This document shows positions 1 through 12,631 of a DNA stretch of 64,000 nt, one piece after another (the first letter of the stretch is position 1; each line of letters starts with the position of its first letter). The stretch is from Mangifera indica. Lineage: Eukaryota; Streptophyta; Magnoliopsida; Sapindales; Anacardiaceae. Where the stretch lies: assembly GCF_011075055.1 (NCBI RefSeq), contig NC_058149.1, positions 3,912,449 through 3,976,448 on the forward strand, given 5' to 3'. The notes under the pieces were generated by a model. The model saw only the letters and a program-made list of their open reading frames with translations. It was not told where the DNA came from and searched no databases. The translations under genes and the position numbers were made by a program.

Positions 1-699
1 AAACTTGACTAATTTATGAAAACAAGTTCAATCTTTAACTTCAATTTTGTTTGTTCAATTCAAACTCGAATATATCAAAATGAATCTAACCCTAATAAAT
101 AATGTAGGATTTTTCAAAAAGGTAAATCATCTTAGTGTACTTTTGGATAAGATTAAAGGGGTAGTTTAGGAATGACACAAATAAAAAAGTAGAAACAATT
201 AAACAAAGGGCAGATTTTGTGCTGGCAAAAGAAGGATTGAATAATGAAAGCAAGGAGAAAATCTAAGCAGGATTTAGTGAGAAAAAGTTGACAATTTGTA
301 GTGTGTCGGAAAGGCAATTGGTTGTCAAGCCACATTATAGAGATCAGCTTGCCTTATGTGCTGACAAAATGACAGCAAAATCTAAATCCCCTCTACAAAT
401 TTGGCTCAAAGTTTGCCATACATATTAAATTTAGCATGAAAAGGAAGACTTTTTTTCAACCATGTTATGCATGTTAAACGTTTCTATGTATAATAAGAAT
501 GAAAAGTTATTACTTTAGCCACATCTTTTTTTGATAGGCTTATATACAATATTCATCTTCTTTACTTGCAAGAAAAGAAGAGAATTGCGAGCCACTTTGT
601 TTATTTTTTTGGGGTGAATTTTGGCCAATTAAAGGAGGACGCTTTCTAATAGTATCATTTGGACGTGGGTAAATACAATCAATATATGTATTTTGTCTG
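1..699. other. AT-rich intergenic DNA
   Basis: No reading frame with recognisable similarity, no RNA gene and no clear repeat end was seen. Short frames here are chance products of AT-rich DNA. Confidence 0.5.
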
Positions 700-1036
700 A
701 CAATAAAATTATGTGCATCTAGTTTTAAGTATTAAATTATCATTAGTTGATTGAAAAATTTTGAATTAAAGAGAAAATAACATTCAATAAAATGATAACA
801 TATCATTTAGATATGCACTTAAGTACTCAAAATTAAGTATAAATAGTATTACTCTTTAGTCAAATTTTTTAATTTAATAAAAATATGTATATTATTAATA
901 TATACCAATCTGTATACATGTCATTATATGATTATATAATTTTGAAATTAGAAAAAATATAATAGCTAATCACATAGTGATAACTTATCGTTAATATATA
1001 AATTAAAATTTGTCATAAGTATACATAGTCTTATTT
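700..1036. repeat. Two adjacent AT-rich palindromic MITE-like copies
   Basis: Two stretches, about 700-848 and 895-1035, resemble the AT-rich miniature element found again at about 4259, 11841, 16619, 21941 and 29427. Each has an outer motif of the type AAATTATGTGCATC or GTATACATAGT, an inner ATGATA/TATCAT dyad and an A/T-only centre. The second ends in GTATACATAGTCTTAT, like the copy in the LTR at 11985. No coding capacity. Ends are approximate and no target-site duplication was assigned. Confidence 0.4.
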
Positions 1037-2751
1037 AAATTATTGTTTAATGACAAAGAGAATCATGTTATCTTTTATTGATTAACTTTTGAATAAGATT
1101 GAGAAGAGAACATAATAAAGTGTACAAGAAGAACAAATTATATAGACCTTAAAATCACTCCATGAATTTCTTTAACACATCTTTTTCACGAATCTTTTCA
1201 TAATTAAAATTTCTCAAAAATTGGATTCAATGAATGTCTAATATTCTACCTCTAAGAGGGTCAAAACCTAATCTTCAAAAACACAACATGTGCTTATACC
1301 ACAAATTAGTTTGGCTTGCCCATAAACCAACTTAACAAGAAAGAATAGCATATTATACATTGTTTCAAACTTGAATCAAGCTAACCCACTTGACCAAGAA
1401 TAAATGTTAAATCTAATTGAGATCATGATTAAAACTTGTTTTTAGCCTTTAAATTAGAATGATTTAAGGTTGAATAATGTGTATACTATTGAATTAGGAT
1501 CAACCTAAAAGATTGATTTTTGTTTAAGGATTAGTTAAAATATTTCATATAAAGATTCTTGTAAGTATTGTAAATATACCCTTTTATAAGTTTTGATTCC
1601 CCCATAGCCCACATGTTTAAAAATTTTCTATTATTTGTTTCTAACCTTAACCTAAAATTCTATTTGACTCTCCAATTTTTCAAATTTTACAATTAACCCA
1701 AATTCCCTGTTCATTTTATGAAGTTTTTTTTTTTTCACCTTTTCTTTAATAATGAGAAAATCTTATTTAAATCAAATCATCTTTTGGGGGTAAACCTAAA
1801 ATGCTGACAAAAGGGATTTAAACTCTTACTTTCTTATGCTTAGAATTCTTTCTATCGCCACTCCAAACTATCCTTTGGGAGCTTCTTTAAAACATTATTG
1901 AACCCTTAATTATCCAAAATTTTATTATTTTTTACACTTTTTTACATTATTTTTCGAAGGGAGAACAACTGTTTCCCACCTAAAATATGCTAAAAAGACA
2001 AGTACCTTTAAAGTTGAAAAATGATATATTTTCATGTTCCATCAAATTATGTTAGTAAAATTTGTTATATTTTAGTGTAAAAGTAAAGAAAGATGAAAAT
2101 GTTTTTAATAAAAGAAAAGACAAAAGTTATCTTTATTGTTAATTATCAGTATATCCTTATTCTTTAATAAAATTACAAAAATGCTATATTTTTTCTTTTC
2201 CTTTTCCCTTCCCTTTCCCTTTCCCTTCCCCCTTGCAATCAACCACCACAACTCATGGCTCACCCAACATTGTATGTACATAATGTAATGTATAGAATAC
2301 CACTACATTTAACCACACAAGTATCACAAAGTTGAAAGAAACTAATTTATATCATATCTTTTCCTTTTATTAAACCCCTTAAATCACATATGATTCAACA
2401 TTTTTGAACCCTTCATTATCCGAACCTTGATTGTTTCTAATTTCATAACACAAAAACAATCATGGACTTTATGTATTTGGTTAGATACTAAACAAACTAC
2501 ACTAAAGTTTCGTCAATGCCTTAATACTCTTATACATCCAACCACATATTGGAAATTTTAGTAAATACATCAACAATCGTTGACCATGATGGTGGTGGGG
2601 GTGCTTCTTAGCACTTGGTTGGTTCTGGTGGTGATGGTCCTAAAAATCATTAGTCATGGTGGTGGCAGTGGTGTCAAGTGAAGGAAGAAGAAGATGAAGA
2701 GAGAAGAAAAGCAAGAAGAAAGAATGGAGAAAATTTCATATTTTCAAAAAA
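1037..2751. other. Intergenic DNA with a pyrimidine tract
   Basis: AT-rich, with no supported gene. A run of short CCCTTT/CCTTTT units lies near 2190-2232, and a GGTGGTGGTG-rich patch lies near 2587-2670. Neither shows protein similarity that I recognise. Confidence 0.45.
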
Positions 2752-3463
2752 GTAAGAAGCAAGAAGGTCACAAAAGATTAGGCTGAAAGTAATGATTTTC
2801 TTCTTGCTTATTTAAATATTTAAATATTTTTTAACAGTTAAAGTTATTTAAATATTTAACAGTTAAATATTTCTCATTTCAATTATACCAAAACAACAAA
2901 TTTTAACTCTTAAAGTGCTTTTGGTTTAGATAATATTTTATTATTAAAATTAAAATATTATCTTGAAGATAGATTAATTAGAAGATTATTAAGTATAAAT
3001 GATAACTATGTTTGATAAAATTTGATAAATTTTGATAAATATAAATAATTAGTGTTTGATTAAAGGAAATATAAAAATATTAGTATATTATTTTATTTAA
3101 ATACTTTTAGATATAATTATTTTAAAATATTTTTTTATGTTATTTGTTATATTAATTGAAAATGAGGTTATTTTATCTTAAAAAATTAATAAATAAGAAT
3201 ATAATTATAATAAAATTTAGACTGTCTCCTTATATTATTTGTCAAATCTAATAAAAGATTATCTGAATATTTTATTACTTATAAATAAAATAAAATAATA
3301 TAAATAATAAAATATAGAATATCAGAGTAATTTTTATTTATCCCAACCAAATGCCCCATAAAGTTGAAAAAAGACAAATTTTTACTTTCAGCCTAATTTT
3401 TTCCATTAACTTTAACTGTTAAAAAATATTTGAATAATTTTTTAACCTTCTTGCTTCTTGCTT
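2752..3463. repeat. Foldback-like inverted repeat around a MITE
   Basis: The left arm (about 2752-2850) carries TAAGAAGCAAGAAGGT, ATTAGGCTGAAAGTAA and TTTTTTAACAGTTAAAGTTA. The right arm (about 3375-3463) carries the inverted counterparts, ending in ACCTTCTTGCTTCTT. The arms are imperfect and their segments are slightly rearranged. The interior is mostly the MITE at 2914-3358. This could be a long-TIR non-autonomous element later hit by that MITE. The outer boundaries are uncertain. Confidence 0.4.
2914..3358. mobile_element. Tourist-like (PIF/Harbinger) MITE, 445 bp
   Basis: The left end reads AGTGCTTTTGGTTTAGATAA. The right end, reverse-complemented, reads TGGGGCATTTGGTTGGGATAA, giving an imperfect terminal inverted repeat around the TTTGGTT core. 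A TAA trinucleotide flanks both sides (2911-2913 and 3359-3361), as expected for the TWA target of PIF/Harbinger. The interior is almost pure A/T and has no coding potential. The class call rests only on ends and target duplication. Confidence 0.55.
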
Positions 3464-4258
3464 TGATTGTATATTTTTTCATGCTCCAATGTATTCATCT
3501 CAACAACAATTTCCAAAACACTTGACTGGGGCCATGAAAGAACTAGTTATTGGTGAAGATGGTCAATGATTTAGCAAATTATATTTCTCACCTAAGGGGT
3601 GGGGAAATCATAACTTCACACCCTTTGAATTCCTAAACTATAAACACTTATAACCAAAACTCAATTTGTTAATGGAAAAAAAGCCTTAACATAATATCAA
3701 ACAAGTAAATAATCATATTATTCATTAGTATTTTACTTTTATGAATTACCACATTACTCTTAATCAAGTCACCGATAATTTGGTTGATCATGTTATTGAA
3801 ATTATACTACAAATGTGTGATCTTACCAATGTGATTCAACAATCAAAATTGTATTGAATAGATGAGATTTAGGGAGATATCTTTAGGAGGTGGTTTTCTT
3901 ATCTCTCAAACAAAGAACCACACTTGGACTATATAGTTAGGATGTTGCATTTTCGAAGTGTTTGATTGCTCATGGTTGAAGCTGAATAGGCCTCACCATT
4001 GAGCTGCCTACCATGGTGACTCTGAGGCTGTCATTTTGTGGCGTACTCACGCTTGTTTTAGGGCAACTATCAATTAAGGCTACCATGGCTAGCAACTCTA
4101 GATTTCTAGACCCTACACATAAGATGCAACCCTAGAATGTAGGGATTGAATTAAAAAATAAAATTGCGTTTTTGGTGTAAGTTTGTAATTTAGTAATTCA
4201 AAGATTTTATAATCTACAAACATTCATTGAATACAAGAAAACTACGAACATATACATA
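3464..4258. other. Intergenic DNA, no gene seen
   Basis: Moderately AT-rich. No frame, RNA gene or repeat end could be supported. Confidence 0.45.
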
Positions 4259-4390
4259 TTTTTTAGTATTTAATTGAATATTCGGATGATATATTATCAT
4301 ATGATTAAATAATTATTAATTAAAAATAAAATAATATTTAATCATATAATAATATATAATCAAAATATTTAATTAAATATTTAAAACCGA
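4259..4390. repeat. AT-rich palindromic MITE-like copy
   Basis: A nearly symmetrical A/T segment. GATATATTATCATATGATTAA is mirrored by TTAATCATATAATAATATAT around a central A/T stretch, and TATTTAATTGAATATT is mirrored by AATATTTAATTAAATA. It matches the family members at 21941 and 29427 in layout. No coding potential. Confidence 0.45.
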
Positions 4391-5227
4391 ATACACAATA
4401 ATAACTTGAGGTTCTAGAAACATGACCACCAATGCCAGGCAAAAAGCATGATCAAGAATCGTTTTCAGCCATCATCCCATACGAAAAAAACAAGCGAATT
4501 TATTCTTGTGGTTCCCCATTGATTTGAAGCAAGAAATGGCCCACGAAAAAAAAAAATACGTGGTTGGTAGGCAAGCTTCGGCTTTGCTAACATTATAGTC
4601 CAATGATGTTGTTCTTGTACATTTTCAAAAAGTTATAATAATTTCAAAGGTGCCGGCTTTTTTCTACTTCTTCATATTTATTCTTCTTTGAATGAATTTT
4701 AGGGTTTTTAAATATATTATAGCAGGAGTGGAGTAAGGATTCCAATTTCCAACTCTAAGACGCCAAATAATGTAATATGTTTTCACTTTTATTATTATGT
4801 TCGTGAGAAACTGCATTTTTATTCATTAAAATGTGTGTCTTATCACGTTTTTTTCATTTTTATTATGTTTGTAAGAACTGTAAAATTATATTTTGAAGTT
4901 TCAATCACACTATTATAGCACGTAAATATTATGGATATTATTTACTTTTTTTTTTTTGGTTTTTAATCTAATTTTTCTAACTTATTTTATGCCATGTAAA
5001 TTTATAAATGAAAAATTATTGAGGCAAGCCCTGCACTATTTTATTAACCTCTTCAAAGGAGTTGGCAATCAATTTTACCTGTTGGGATTAATGTTGAAGA
5101 TCGTTGATGAGATTTTTTTGCTGCTAAGTGACATACGCATTTCTTTTCTCACTGTTTGGATCTAAGTCTATGGTTATGACAGTAGCAACTCAAAGAGAAT
5201 ACTCTGATAAAATATGTGTATAAAAAT
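4391..5227. other. Intergenic DNA, no gene seen
   Basis: A 69-codon frame at 4956-5165 has no recognisable family and probably arises by chance. Nothing else could be supported. Confidence 0.4.
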
Positions 5228-5791
5228 TAAATATAACACTCTTTGACAAATCTTATATTGTCAAAGTATGAAGAGATATTAAGTTTGTTTATGAATTTCA
5301 CATCAATTAGGGAAGAGGAGATTTAATTGGTTAAACACCATGTGAACTCTTTAAATTGTCAAGATACATTATGAGTTATAAAACGTAAAAGCAAAACTAT
5401 GATAAATTGGATGTATAGAGTAGACAATATTTTGATAATAGGTTAAACTATTGTACCAAAGATGTTATAATTGGTATCAGAGTCGTTCTGTATATTCTCT
5501 TGAACGATAGTAGGACAAACCTTAACAAAAATGTTGAGTCTTGTAAGGAGGGGTGAATATGACACTTTTAGACGAATCCTATATCGGTAAAATATAAGAG
5601 AGATGTTAAGTCTATTTGTATATCTTACATCAGTTAGAGATGAGAGGAATAGTCAGGAATAGTCTGTAATATTTTAAACAGTCAAGACGTGTTATAGGTT
5701 ATAAACTCCAAAAGTAAAAATATGATAGACTGTGTGTGTAAAGTGAATAATATCTTAAGAGTGGATAAACTATTAAACAAAAAAACTTACA
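5228..5791 (+). mobile_element. TRIM (terminal-repeat retrotransposon in miniature), copy 1
   Basis: Two diverged direct repeats, 5228-5469 and 5554-5791 (about 240 bp each), flank an internal region of only about 85 bp. Right after the left repeat comes TTGGTATCAGAG at 5471, which matches the usual plant initiator-Met tRNA primer-binding site. The purine run GTAAGGAGGGG lies just before the right repeat, where a polypurine tract is expected. The right repeat starts TGAATATGACAC and ends in CA. There is no room for coding sequence, so movement would need enzymes in trans. A clean target-site duplication was not found. A second, more decayed copy of the same family lies at 28401-28910 and shares the internal region. 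Confidence 0.75.
5471..5482 (+). other. Primer-binding site of TRIM copy 1
   Basis: TTGGTATCAGAG, complementary to the 3' end of plant initiator Met-tRNA, sits directly behind the left terminal repeat. It is one base shorter in match than the usual TGGTATCAGAGC (it continues TCG). Confidence 0.75.
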
Positions 5792-8315
5792 AGTATATGT
5801 ACATAAATTATAAGAAACTGTCTTTATAATGACTCAATTGAGGATCAAAAAACTTATAGAGAACTATTAGATTTTGTGAGAGACTCCTTACCTCACTTGG
5901 GATGAAACTTATCTAATCCTAAGCATTGAACGGGTGTTTTCTTATGTGTATTGTTGCTTCTCTTCCTCTCTCAATAATCTTGTTTATTTAAAATAAAAGA
6001 GAGTGTGCTTACAATCTTATCAATTACATTTAAGATTTAAGTTCAAGTAAGGACTCCCTAATTAGTTACATTGAAGAATATATCACAAACGAAAGATAAT
6101 AAAGTAAAAATTTATTATTTTCCGTCATAGATAGATGACATGAAAATGATATCAATTGATAGATTACATCATTTGAAAAAAAATGTCCATCTACTAGTAA
6201 AGATACAAATTGTCATTTTTACAGGTGGTCACTTTTCTAGTAAGTGCTCCACCGGTCGAGAGCTACCATATAATAAAGACAAATTTCATGGCGTGTGAGT
6301 ATAAAAGACCGCTAATTGGGCTATGTTTGTTTTGAGATGAAGTATTTCTAATGAAATATCCCAAATATATTTTGTTTGTTCTAGAGTATCATCCATTTAT
6401 GCCGCCCACATGGCAAGACTTTGTCAACCAAATGGTAGCCACTGAACTGATTGGATTACAATAAATCAATCAAGAATCTGATACTCAAGTAACAACGAAT
6501 TATCACTTGATTAATTAATTCAATCAACTTTACAAAGCTTAGAATATGTAAACTATAATTTAAGTTGTAACCACTAATTTTATTCTTAGACCGAATAACC
6601 CTTTTGGAATATATTGAACTTACTTTAAAAGACCCAAGAAGGTGGGAACCATTTATTTATTTAGAAAATTAATTTTGAAAATTTGCAATTTTGTCTACAA
6701 GTTTATGGTTTTGGTTTAGGCCAAGAAAAATGAATCTATGCTCACTTTTCCTTTATTTTTTTTTCCAATTTATTTTTTACTATATCATATGAATTAGAAG
6801 TCTCAAATAGTTTCATACATGATTTGTAACAAAATTTGAAATTCATAGTCAATCTCCTCTAGATAGTCTTGGTCTTTATAAACAATATTACTTTATACAC
6901 TAACCAATGAATACTAATATATGCTGACGGATTGACATTTTATTATATAATTAGATGCTTTTAAATTAGAGATAAAGTAAAAAAAAAAAAAAATCAATTG
7001 GGTAATATAAACTTGTATTCATGTTAAAATGTTAGGATTTTGACAATGAAAATTTTTGTTGAAATGTATATAATTTTCCAATTTCAAAAAAGTTTTTTGA
7101 TATTTTATCATTTAAATTCATAAAAAAAAAACATTTTAATGTACTTTCTATTTTTTGAATCATAAAATTTCATCAAAACTTTTTTACAAAATCATCTAAG
7201 ACCTATGTGACATTATTAGGGCAAAGAGGTATTTATGATAAAGTTTTTAAACTTTGGGGTTTTGTTTCATAGCACGTAATAGTATTCATTATAAGATTTT
7301 TAAACTATGGGTTCATTTGTAAAAAATTTTAAAGTTATCATCCAAACTATTCATTTCAAAACTTTAATTCCTTTTGTTTGAGAAATTACAAATTTCTCTA
7401 ATAATTTATGTTTTATTATTGACGTTATCTTATTTGGTTTATTAATTAATAAAATATTAAAGTAATATTTAAAAGATTACAAGATATTATAGTAGTGATC
7501 TGAATATTACGTTCTCCTTAAATATTAAAAATATTAGTAAGTGCTCTTAATTTTGTTATAATTTTATTAATTACTTAATAAATTTAGTTTAGCATTATAA
7601 GAACATTCTTTTAAAACTATCAATCAAACATCATAATCTTTTATATATAATAATTAACCAAAACATATTATTAATTTATATTTATTAATCTTAAATACTT
7701 TATTTTCATAGTAATTTTTCACTTTCAGTAATAAAAAAAAAATCTCAAATCAAAAGCATCTTAAGAGTAATATGATAATTTTCTAATAATAAAAGTAAAA
7801 CTTAAATAGAATAGATATATTACTTCATCTCGCATATGTCAGTAATATCATATAAAGAGAATTAATTATGCGGATATTTATTTATTGGGTTAGTAAAATT
7901 TTTTCTATAATGATAGGTATACAAAGCCACTTGCCCTCTTGAGTTTGAAATGAAATCATTGATTAGTAGCCTATAATCTAGAAATTAATAGGGAAAATTA
8001 AACTATACTTTTGAGGCTATGCTTAAACGCTTATGTTGAAGCCCAAGTTTATGCCAAAACCCAGCAATGAGTGTCCACTTGATTTCTTATAAGGCTCAAG
8101 GCCCTTTCTTTGGTTGACCTTTCAAGTTTACCCCAATGGGCTAAACACCCAATAAAATCTAAACAAAGATCCAAGTAGCAGTCTATTGCGCCCTTCTCCC
8201 TATTAAATTGAAAACTTTTAGACTTAGAGTTTAAGATGTGCAACTTTTACTTTAAGCAAGATTTTCAAAAATGCAAATACTTGGCAACCTTCTCATATTT
8301 TGGAAGGAAAAATTT
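5792..8315. other. AT-rich intergenic DNA
   Basis: Very AT-rich throughout, with several homopolymer runs. A 64-codon minus-strand frame at 8049-8243 has no recognisable family. No gene could be supported. Confidence 0.45.
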
Positions 8316-8700
8316 TTTAGAGGTTTAGTATATATATATCCGTCAGCTGCTTTTCACTTGTGCAATACTTTATATCAATTGTTCTATCATGACCTCTTAA
8401 AAATTAGTACTTCTTATCAATATTTTTGCTTATTTCATGTGGCACAGGATTTTTAGAGAGATTGATGGCTGAACTGTTGTCACAAAAAATTGTAGTAGTT
8501 TGAAATGAGATCTTCAAGAAATTTCCTTAGTCATATAGTTTGACAAGCTCAAGTTATTGCAGCAACAAATTTAGTGACAAAATGACAATTGGTGGCTTCT
8601 TATATGATCATGAAGCGTTCCCTTTGCCAAGCATAAAACATAATCTGATTTGCTCTTCTATTATCTTGATTTACTGTATAGTCGTTGTTTGTAAAACTAA
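8316..8700 (-). pseudogene. Copia RNase H / C-terminal pol fragment
   Basis: Translated on the minus strand, this stretch gives the Copia RNase H C-terminal signature in broken frames: KFVAAIT.ACQTI.LRKFLEDL, then FCDNSSAINLSKNPVPHE, then KYCTSEKQLTDIYTKP. These correspond to EAEFVAAT...CQAIWLR, CDN.SAI.LSKNPV and CKSE.QLADIFTKP in intact Ty1/Copia polyproteins. Stops occur where Trp is expected (TGG to TGA twice). It is the 3' end of a minus-strand Copia relic whose other parts lie at 9.1-10.7 kb and, beyond nested insertions, at 12.6-18.6 kb. Not functional. Confidence 0.75.
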
Positions 8701-9119
8701 TCAAATCAAATCTTTTATCCCTCTCTAATAACAACTCAAAATCGTTAATTCCTTGCAAGTTAAAACGATTTTCTTAACAGCTAAAATATGTAATTTTTTT
8801 GGGTTCTCCATATATAGGTGATTCAACTCACAAAATGCACTATTTATGATTTTGTTGCAGTTAAATACATCAAACTACTCCAATTTGCTTATAGAGTGTG
8901 TTGTCCAGCTTCTTCCTTCCATGATCTTTGTTTAGCTTCAAGCCAAACTCAATTAGATTACTTATAGGAATGCAATCCTTCTTATAGAACTTGTTCAAAG
9001 TTTCTTGCACTTACTTCTATTGAGAAATAAATATTTCATTAACAGATTGCACAACCTTTATGTCAAGGTATCATACCAAGATGAGACATTTTGAATTCAA
9101 CAATCATAGAATTCTTAAA

Positions 9120-9430
9120 CTTTTAAAACATGGCATCATCTTTTCTAGTAAATATAAGATCATCAATGTAGAAGTACACTATGAGCATTTTGCCTTCATC
9201 CAACTTTAACAAAAAGTGTGCTCATATATACATTTTTTTTAAAACCTTCTTTCCAAAATAAGTCTCAATGGGACTATACCAAACTTGAATTCTTTGCTAT
9301 CAAAGCGATCACCAATTTAATTGTATCATGCCTTGCAACTAGATAAAAAACTTCTTTATAGTTGACTTCATACTTTTGTTTGTATCCTTAGCCATCAATC
9401 GTGTCATATGCTTGTCAACTTCATTGTTTT
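9120..9430 (-). pseudogene. Copia reverse transcriptase fragment
   Basis: The minus-strand translation near 9130-9190 reads MLIVYFYIDDLIFTRKDDAM. This is the active-site block of Copia reverse transcriptase (family consensus Y-V-D-D-[LI]-[IL]), with the two catalytic Asp codons retained at about 9159-9164. Flanking RT sequence is broken by stops and indels. It belongs to the same relic as the RNase H piece downstream on this strand. No intact frame survives. Confidence 0.7.
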
Positions 9431-10059
9431 TTTTTTTTAAGTTTTGTTTTGAAGACCTGTTTCACTCCAATGGTTTTGCGCCCTTTTGGAAGACTAGATA
9501 GCTTCCTAGTATCATTTTTCAATGATTGCAATTTCATCATCCATCACTTTTTGTTATTTTGATTCTTTGACAACATTTGCAAAAGTTGTAGGATCACAAT
9601 CTAAAAATAAAGCAAAGTGAGTAGTTGAATATTAAAGTTGGCCAATTCTAGTTACCTCATAATTTGACATCCATGGAAGCCTCTTTTGAATATGTTGAAT
9701 GTGTGATTCAACTACCGCATCAATAGATTTTAATATAGTTGATGAAGTTTCAGTGACTGTTGGAGCTTCATTTGGTGGATTTTTAGGTATAAAAGTCACA
9801 TAAATTTGTTGTTGTAAGGATTGTTGCCTTTTTTTCTTTACTTACGCCATAAAAAATAACTAGAGTAAATTGCTGCCCATTCCAATTTCAAGTGCTCTTT
9901 TTATAAAAACTGACATCTCTATTAGTCGTAGTCTTCTTAGTGAGTGGATTCTATAGTTAGATGCTTTGGACATTTTGCTTACACCGAGAGAGACACACTT
10001 TTCACCTTTATCATCAAACTTCTTCTTTTTTCTCATATGAGACATGTGCATAAGCAATT

Positions 10060-10690
10060 TAACAAAAAATTTTGAACACATCTATAACTAGTTTCCACCG
10101 ACCAAGCTTCTTTCAATGGCACGTTTTGAATAAAAAAAATGTAAGACTTATGTTCAACACATAAATACTCCAATTTATTGCCTTTGACCAAAATTCCTTC
10201 GGAATGTTTACTTCTGCCAACAATCTTCTCACCATGCTAAGAATGGTTCCATTTTTACTCTTCGATATACCATTTAGTTGTGGTACATATGTAACTATAA
10301 ATTCCTTACAAATTCCCTAATCATCACAAAAATTTCAAATTCCTTTGAGCAATTTTCTCCACCAAGATCAGTATAAAGAATTTTAATGGTTTTTCCTATT
10401 TCATTTTTGACATATGCCTTCAAGTTTTTATATGCACTAAAAGCTTCTAATTTCTCTTACAAAAATAAACTCATGTCTTCCTAGTATAATCATCAATATA
10501 AGTAATTATCTTTTACCTCACAAGAAAAAGAATATATCGGCCTACAAACGTCAAAATGAACCAACTCTAAGACATTTTTGCTCTCCATGACTTTCCTTGA
10601 GTGAATTGACTACAATGTTGTTTGCCAATAACACATTCTTTACAAACTTGAGAAAAACATAATAACTTCAGGAAGACTAGTCACTATAAT
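10060..10690 (-). pseudogene. Copia gag-pre-integrase / integrase fragment
   Basis: The minus-strand translation from about 10660 to 10540 gives QVCKECVIGKQHCSQF, then TQGKSWRAKMS.SW. Intact Copia polyproteins have C..C..GKQHR..F followed by a block of the type GKSWRAK.VLELVH.D, at the boundary between the zinc-binding domain and the integrase core. The degraded core continues towards 10060. Several stops and frame changes are present. It lies in the correct order between the gag pieces (right) and the RT/RNase H (left). Confidence 0.7.
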
Positions 10691-11069
10691 TTTTTATTAG
10701 AGGTTCTTTAACCCACCAAATTCAAGTAGCCATATTTTCGCCAAAGCCATGAGGGTTTTTTTATTTTAGCCATCAAGCAAGGTTGAGCACTACTAATCTT
10801 TAACAAAAACAACTTGTTTGAACTCATTTGAACAACATCAATAGCTCATCTTGAAGGATCATATATTTCATAAGTGCCTTTCTAAATAATTATTACTTAA
10901 ACCTTTTCCATCGATGGACCAACACTTAACAATTTGCTTTTCAAGTCTTGAATATAAAAAAACATAAGAGACCGTTTCTACAACACTATTCTTGTAACAA
11001 GTACCCTATTAAATTACTTCTTTAGCATGTAGGGTATTACTACGTACCCAGGATCTCTATACTATCACT

Positions 11070-12631
11070 TGTAATGACCCTTAAGTTCTTAGCCTAATTC
11101 CTTCCCTTTTTTTTTTATTTTGTTCTACACACACAAGTGTATACTTATAGACACACGAGGGTGTGTCCCTTTATTCTTTTGCACATCGCCCTTTCTTCTT
11201 ACTCTCTCCCTATGTGGTATTTTCCTTATACACACGAGGGTGCCTCTTAGACACATAGGCATGTGCCCTTTTAGGTATTTATTTTACATTCCTTTTTAAG
11301 ACTTATCTTAATCTTCCCACTTTACAGAGGTATTAAAGTTATTTCACCCCTACATATGGTCGTGCTAAGCTACACATGGAAAGTCCATACATTCTAGTTA
11401 ATCATTTACTGGTCGACAACGTGCAACGATTGTTGAAATGTTAGAGAACTCCATTTAGATTCTAACACTCTAGTACACAAGCATGTGTCCCATGCTACAC
11501 GACCATGTGTCGAGTTTAGAATTCAAAAGAATAGATGCCTAATTGATCCTTAATTTGCTATTCACATATCAATCTCACTTCCAAGCATACTAAACATGTT
11601 TACACTCTAACTATCATGCCTTTCTATGTATCTTTAAACTTAATCAAAATTTAACACAATATAACTTCCAAATATAATCAATATGGAGCATAAACACTAC
11701 AAACATATGAGGACATGCACATAAACACTTGAATCATAAAATCAATTGAATATCTCCTTCACAACACTAACTATTAAAATCACTCATAATCGCTTAAATT
11801 CATATTTTATCATGGCAGTGCTTTAATTAACAAAAGTAATACTATGTGTATCCGCTTTGTGTATACACTTATATGTGACATCACATGATTAAATGTTATT
11901 TTATCCTTAATTCAAAATCATCCTATTATGTGATAACACATATAAGTATGTATATACTTGTATACCAAAATTGCGTATACATAGTTTTATTGAATTAACA
12001 AACATTAGGGATAGATCATTCAAATACCATTGCATAGACAATTGAATGACAACCATTATTATTTAATCGAATTGACATAGTCAATCCCGCTTTGATTGTT
12101 ATATTAAACATGAACATTTGAACATGAACTTCTCAAAATCACCTCAATAGAGATAAGGTTAAATACAAGCCTTACTTACCTCAATTTCATAGCAAATAGA
12201 ACACACTAACAAACCTCCTTTCTTTTTTCCTTGTCACCACATCATCGAAAGATGATCATTGGAGCTGCTACATGGAAGTCGGATGATCAATCTCAAAATC
12301 CTTCACTCTTTTAGGAAAGTTTGTGCATTTAGGAATAATTGTAAAAATCTCTAAAACACAGTGAACTTGCCTTACATAAACCTGAAACCATGTACAATAC
12401 ACATGGGTGTGTCCAAAGCACAGATTGTGTGCCATTAAATTTGAAAATTACATAGAGATCATCTTATTCGGTTGATGTGACATCGACACATGGGCATGAC
12501 CTTGCCATACACAACTATATGTCACTCTAAACTCATAGTTTGACTTTAAAACCTTATTAACTCATGCAAGCATTAAATAAACTTATGCATAAAGACCGTT
12601 TTACCCTCAAAATGTACCTGTGGGTGTTACA
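11070..12631 (-). mobile_element. Gypsy-type LTR inserted in the Copia relic
   Basis: On the minus strand this segment begins TGTAACACCC (at 12631) and ends GGGTCATTACA (at 11070), as in many plant Ty3/Gypsy LTRs. It contains repeated 'CACACG...GTGTGTCC' motifs such as CACACGAGGGTGTGTCC, common in these LTRs. It carries a nested MITE-like palindrome at 11841-11985. Copia sequence lies on both sides: integrase to the left, and to the right a gag stretch reading ALKASTFIHSSN up to the LTR edge. No matching 5-bp target duplication was found, so either a deletion occurred or this is one LTR of a larger lost element. Its right part is repeated at 16242-17412. Confidence 0.55.
11841..11985. repeat. 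Palindromic MITE-like copy inside the LTR
   Basis: Starts ACTATGTGTATCC and ends GTATACATAGT, with an inner dyad CTTATATGTG...CACATATAAG. Present also at the equivalent place in the duplicate LTR (16619). Same structural family as the copies at 21941 and 29427. Confidence 0.5.

Noticed and set aside
11070..12631. Calling this a clean solo LTR
   Set aside because: The ends look right, but the 5-bp flanks do not match and part of the Copia element between the flanks is missing, so loss of a larger element or deletion cannot be excluded.
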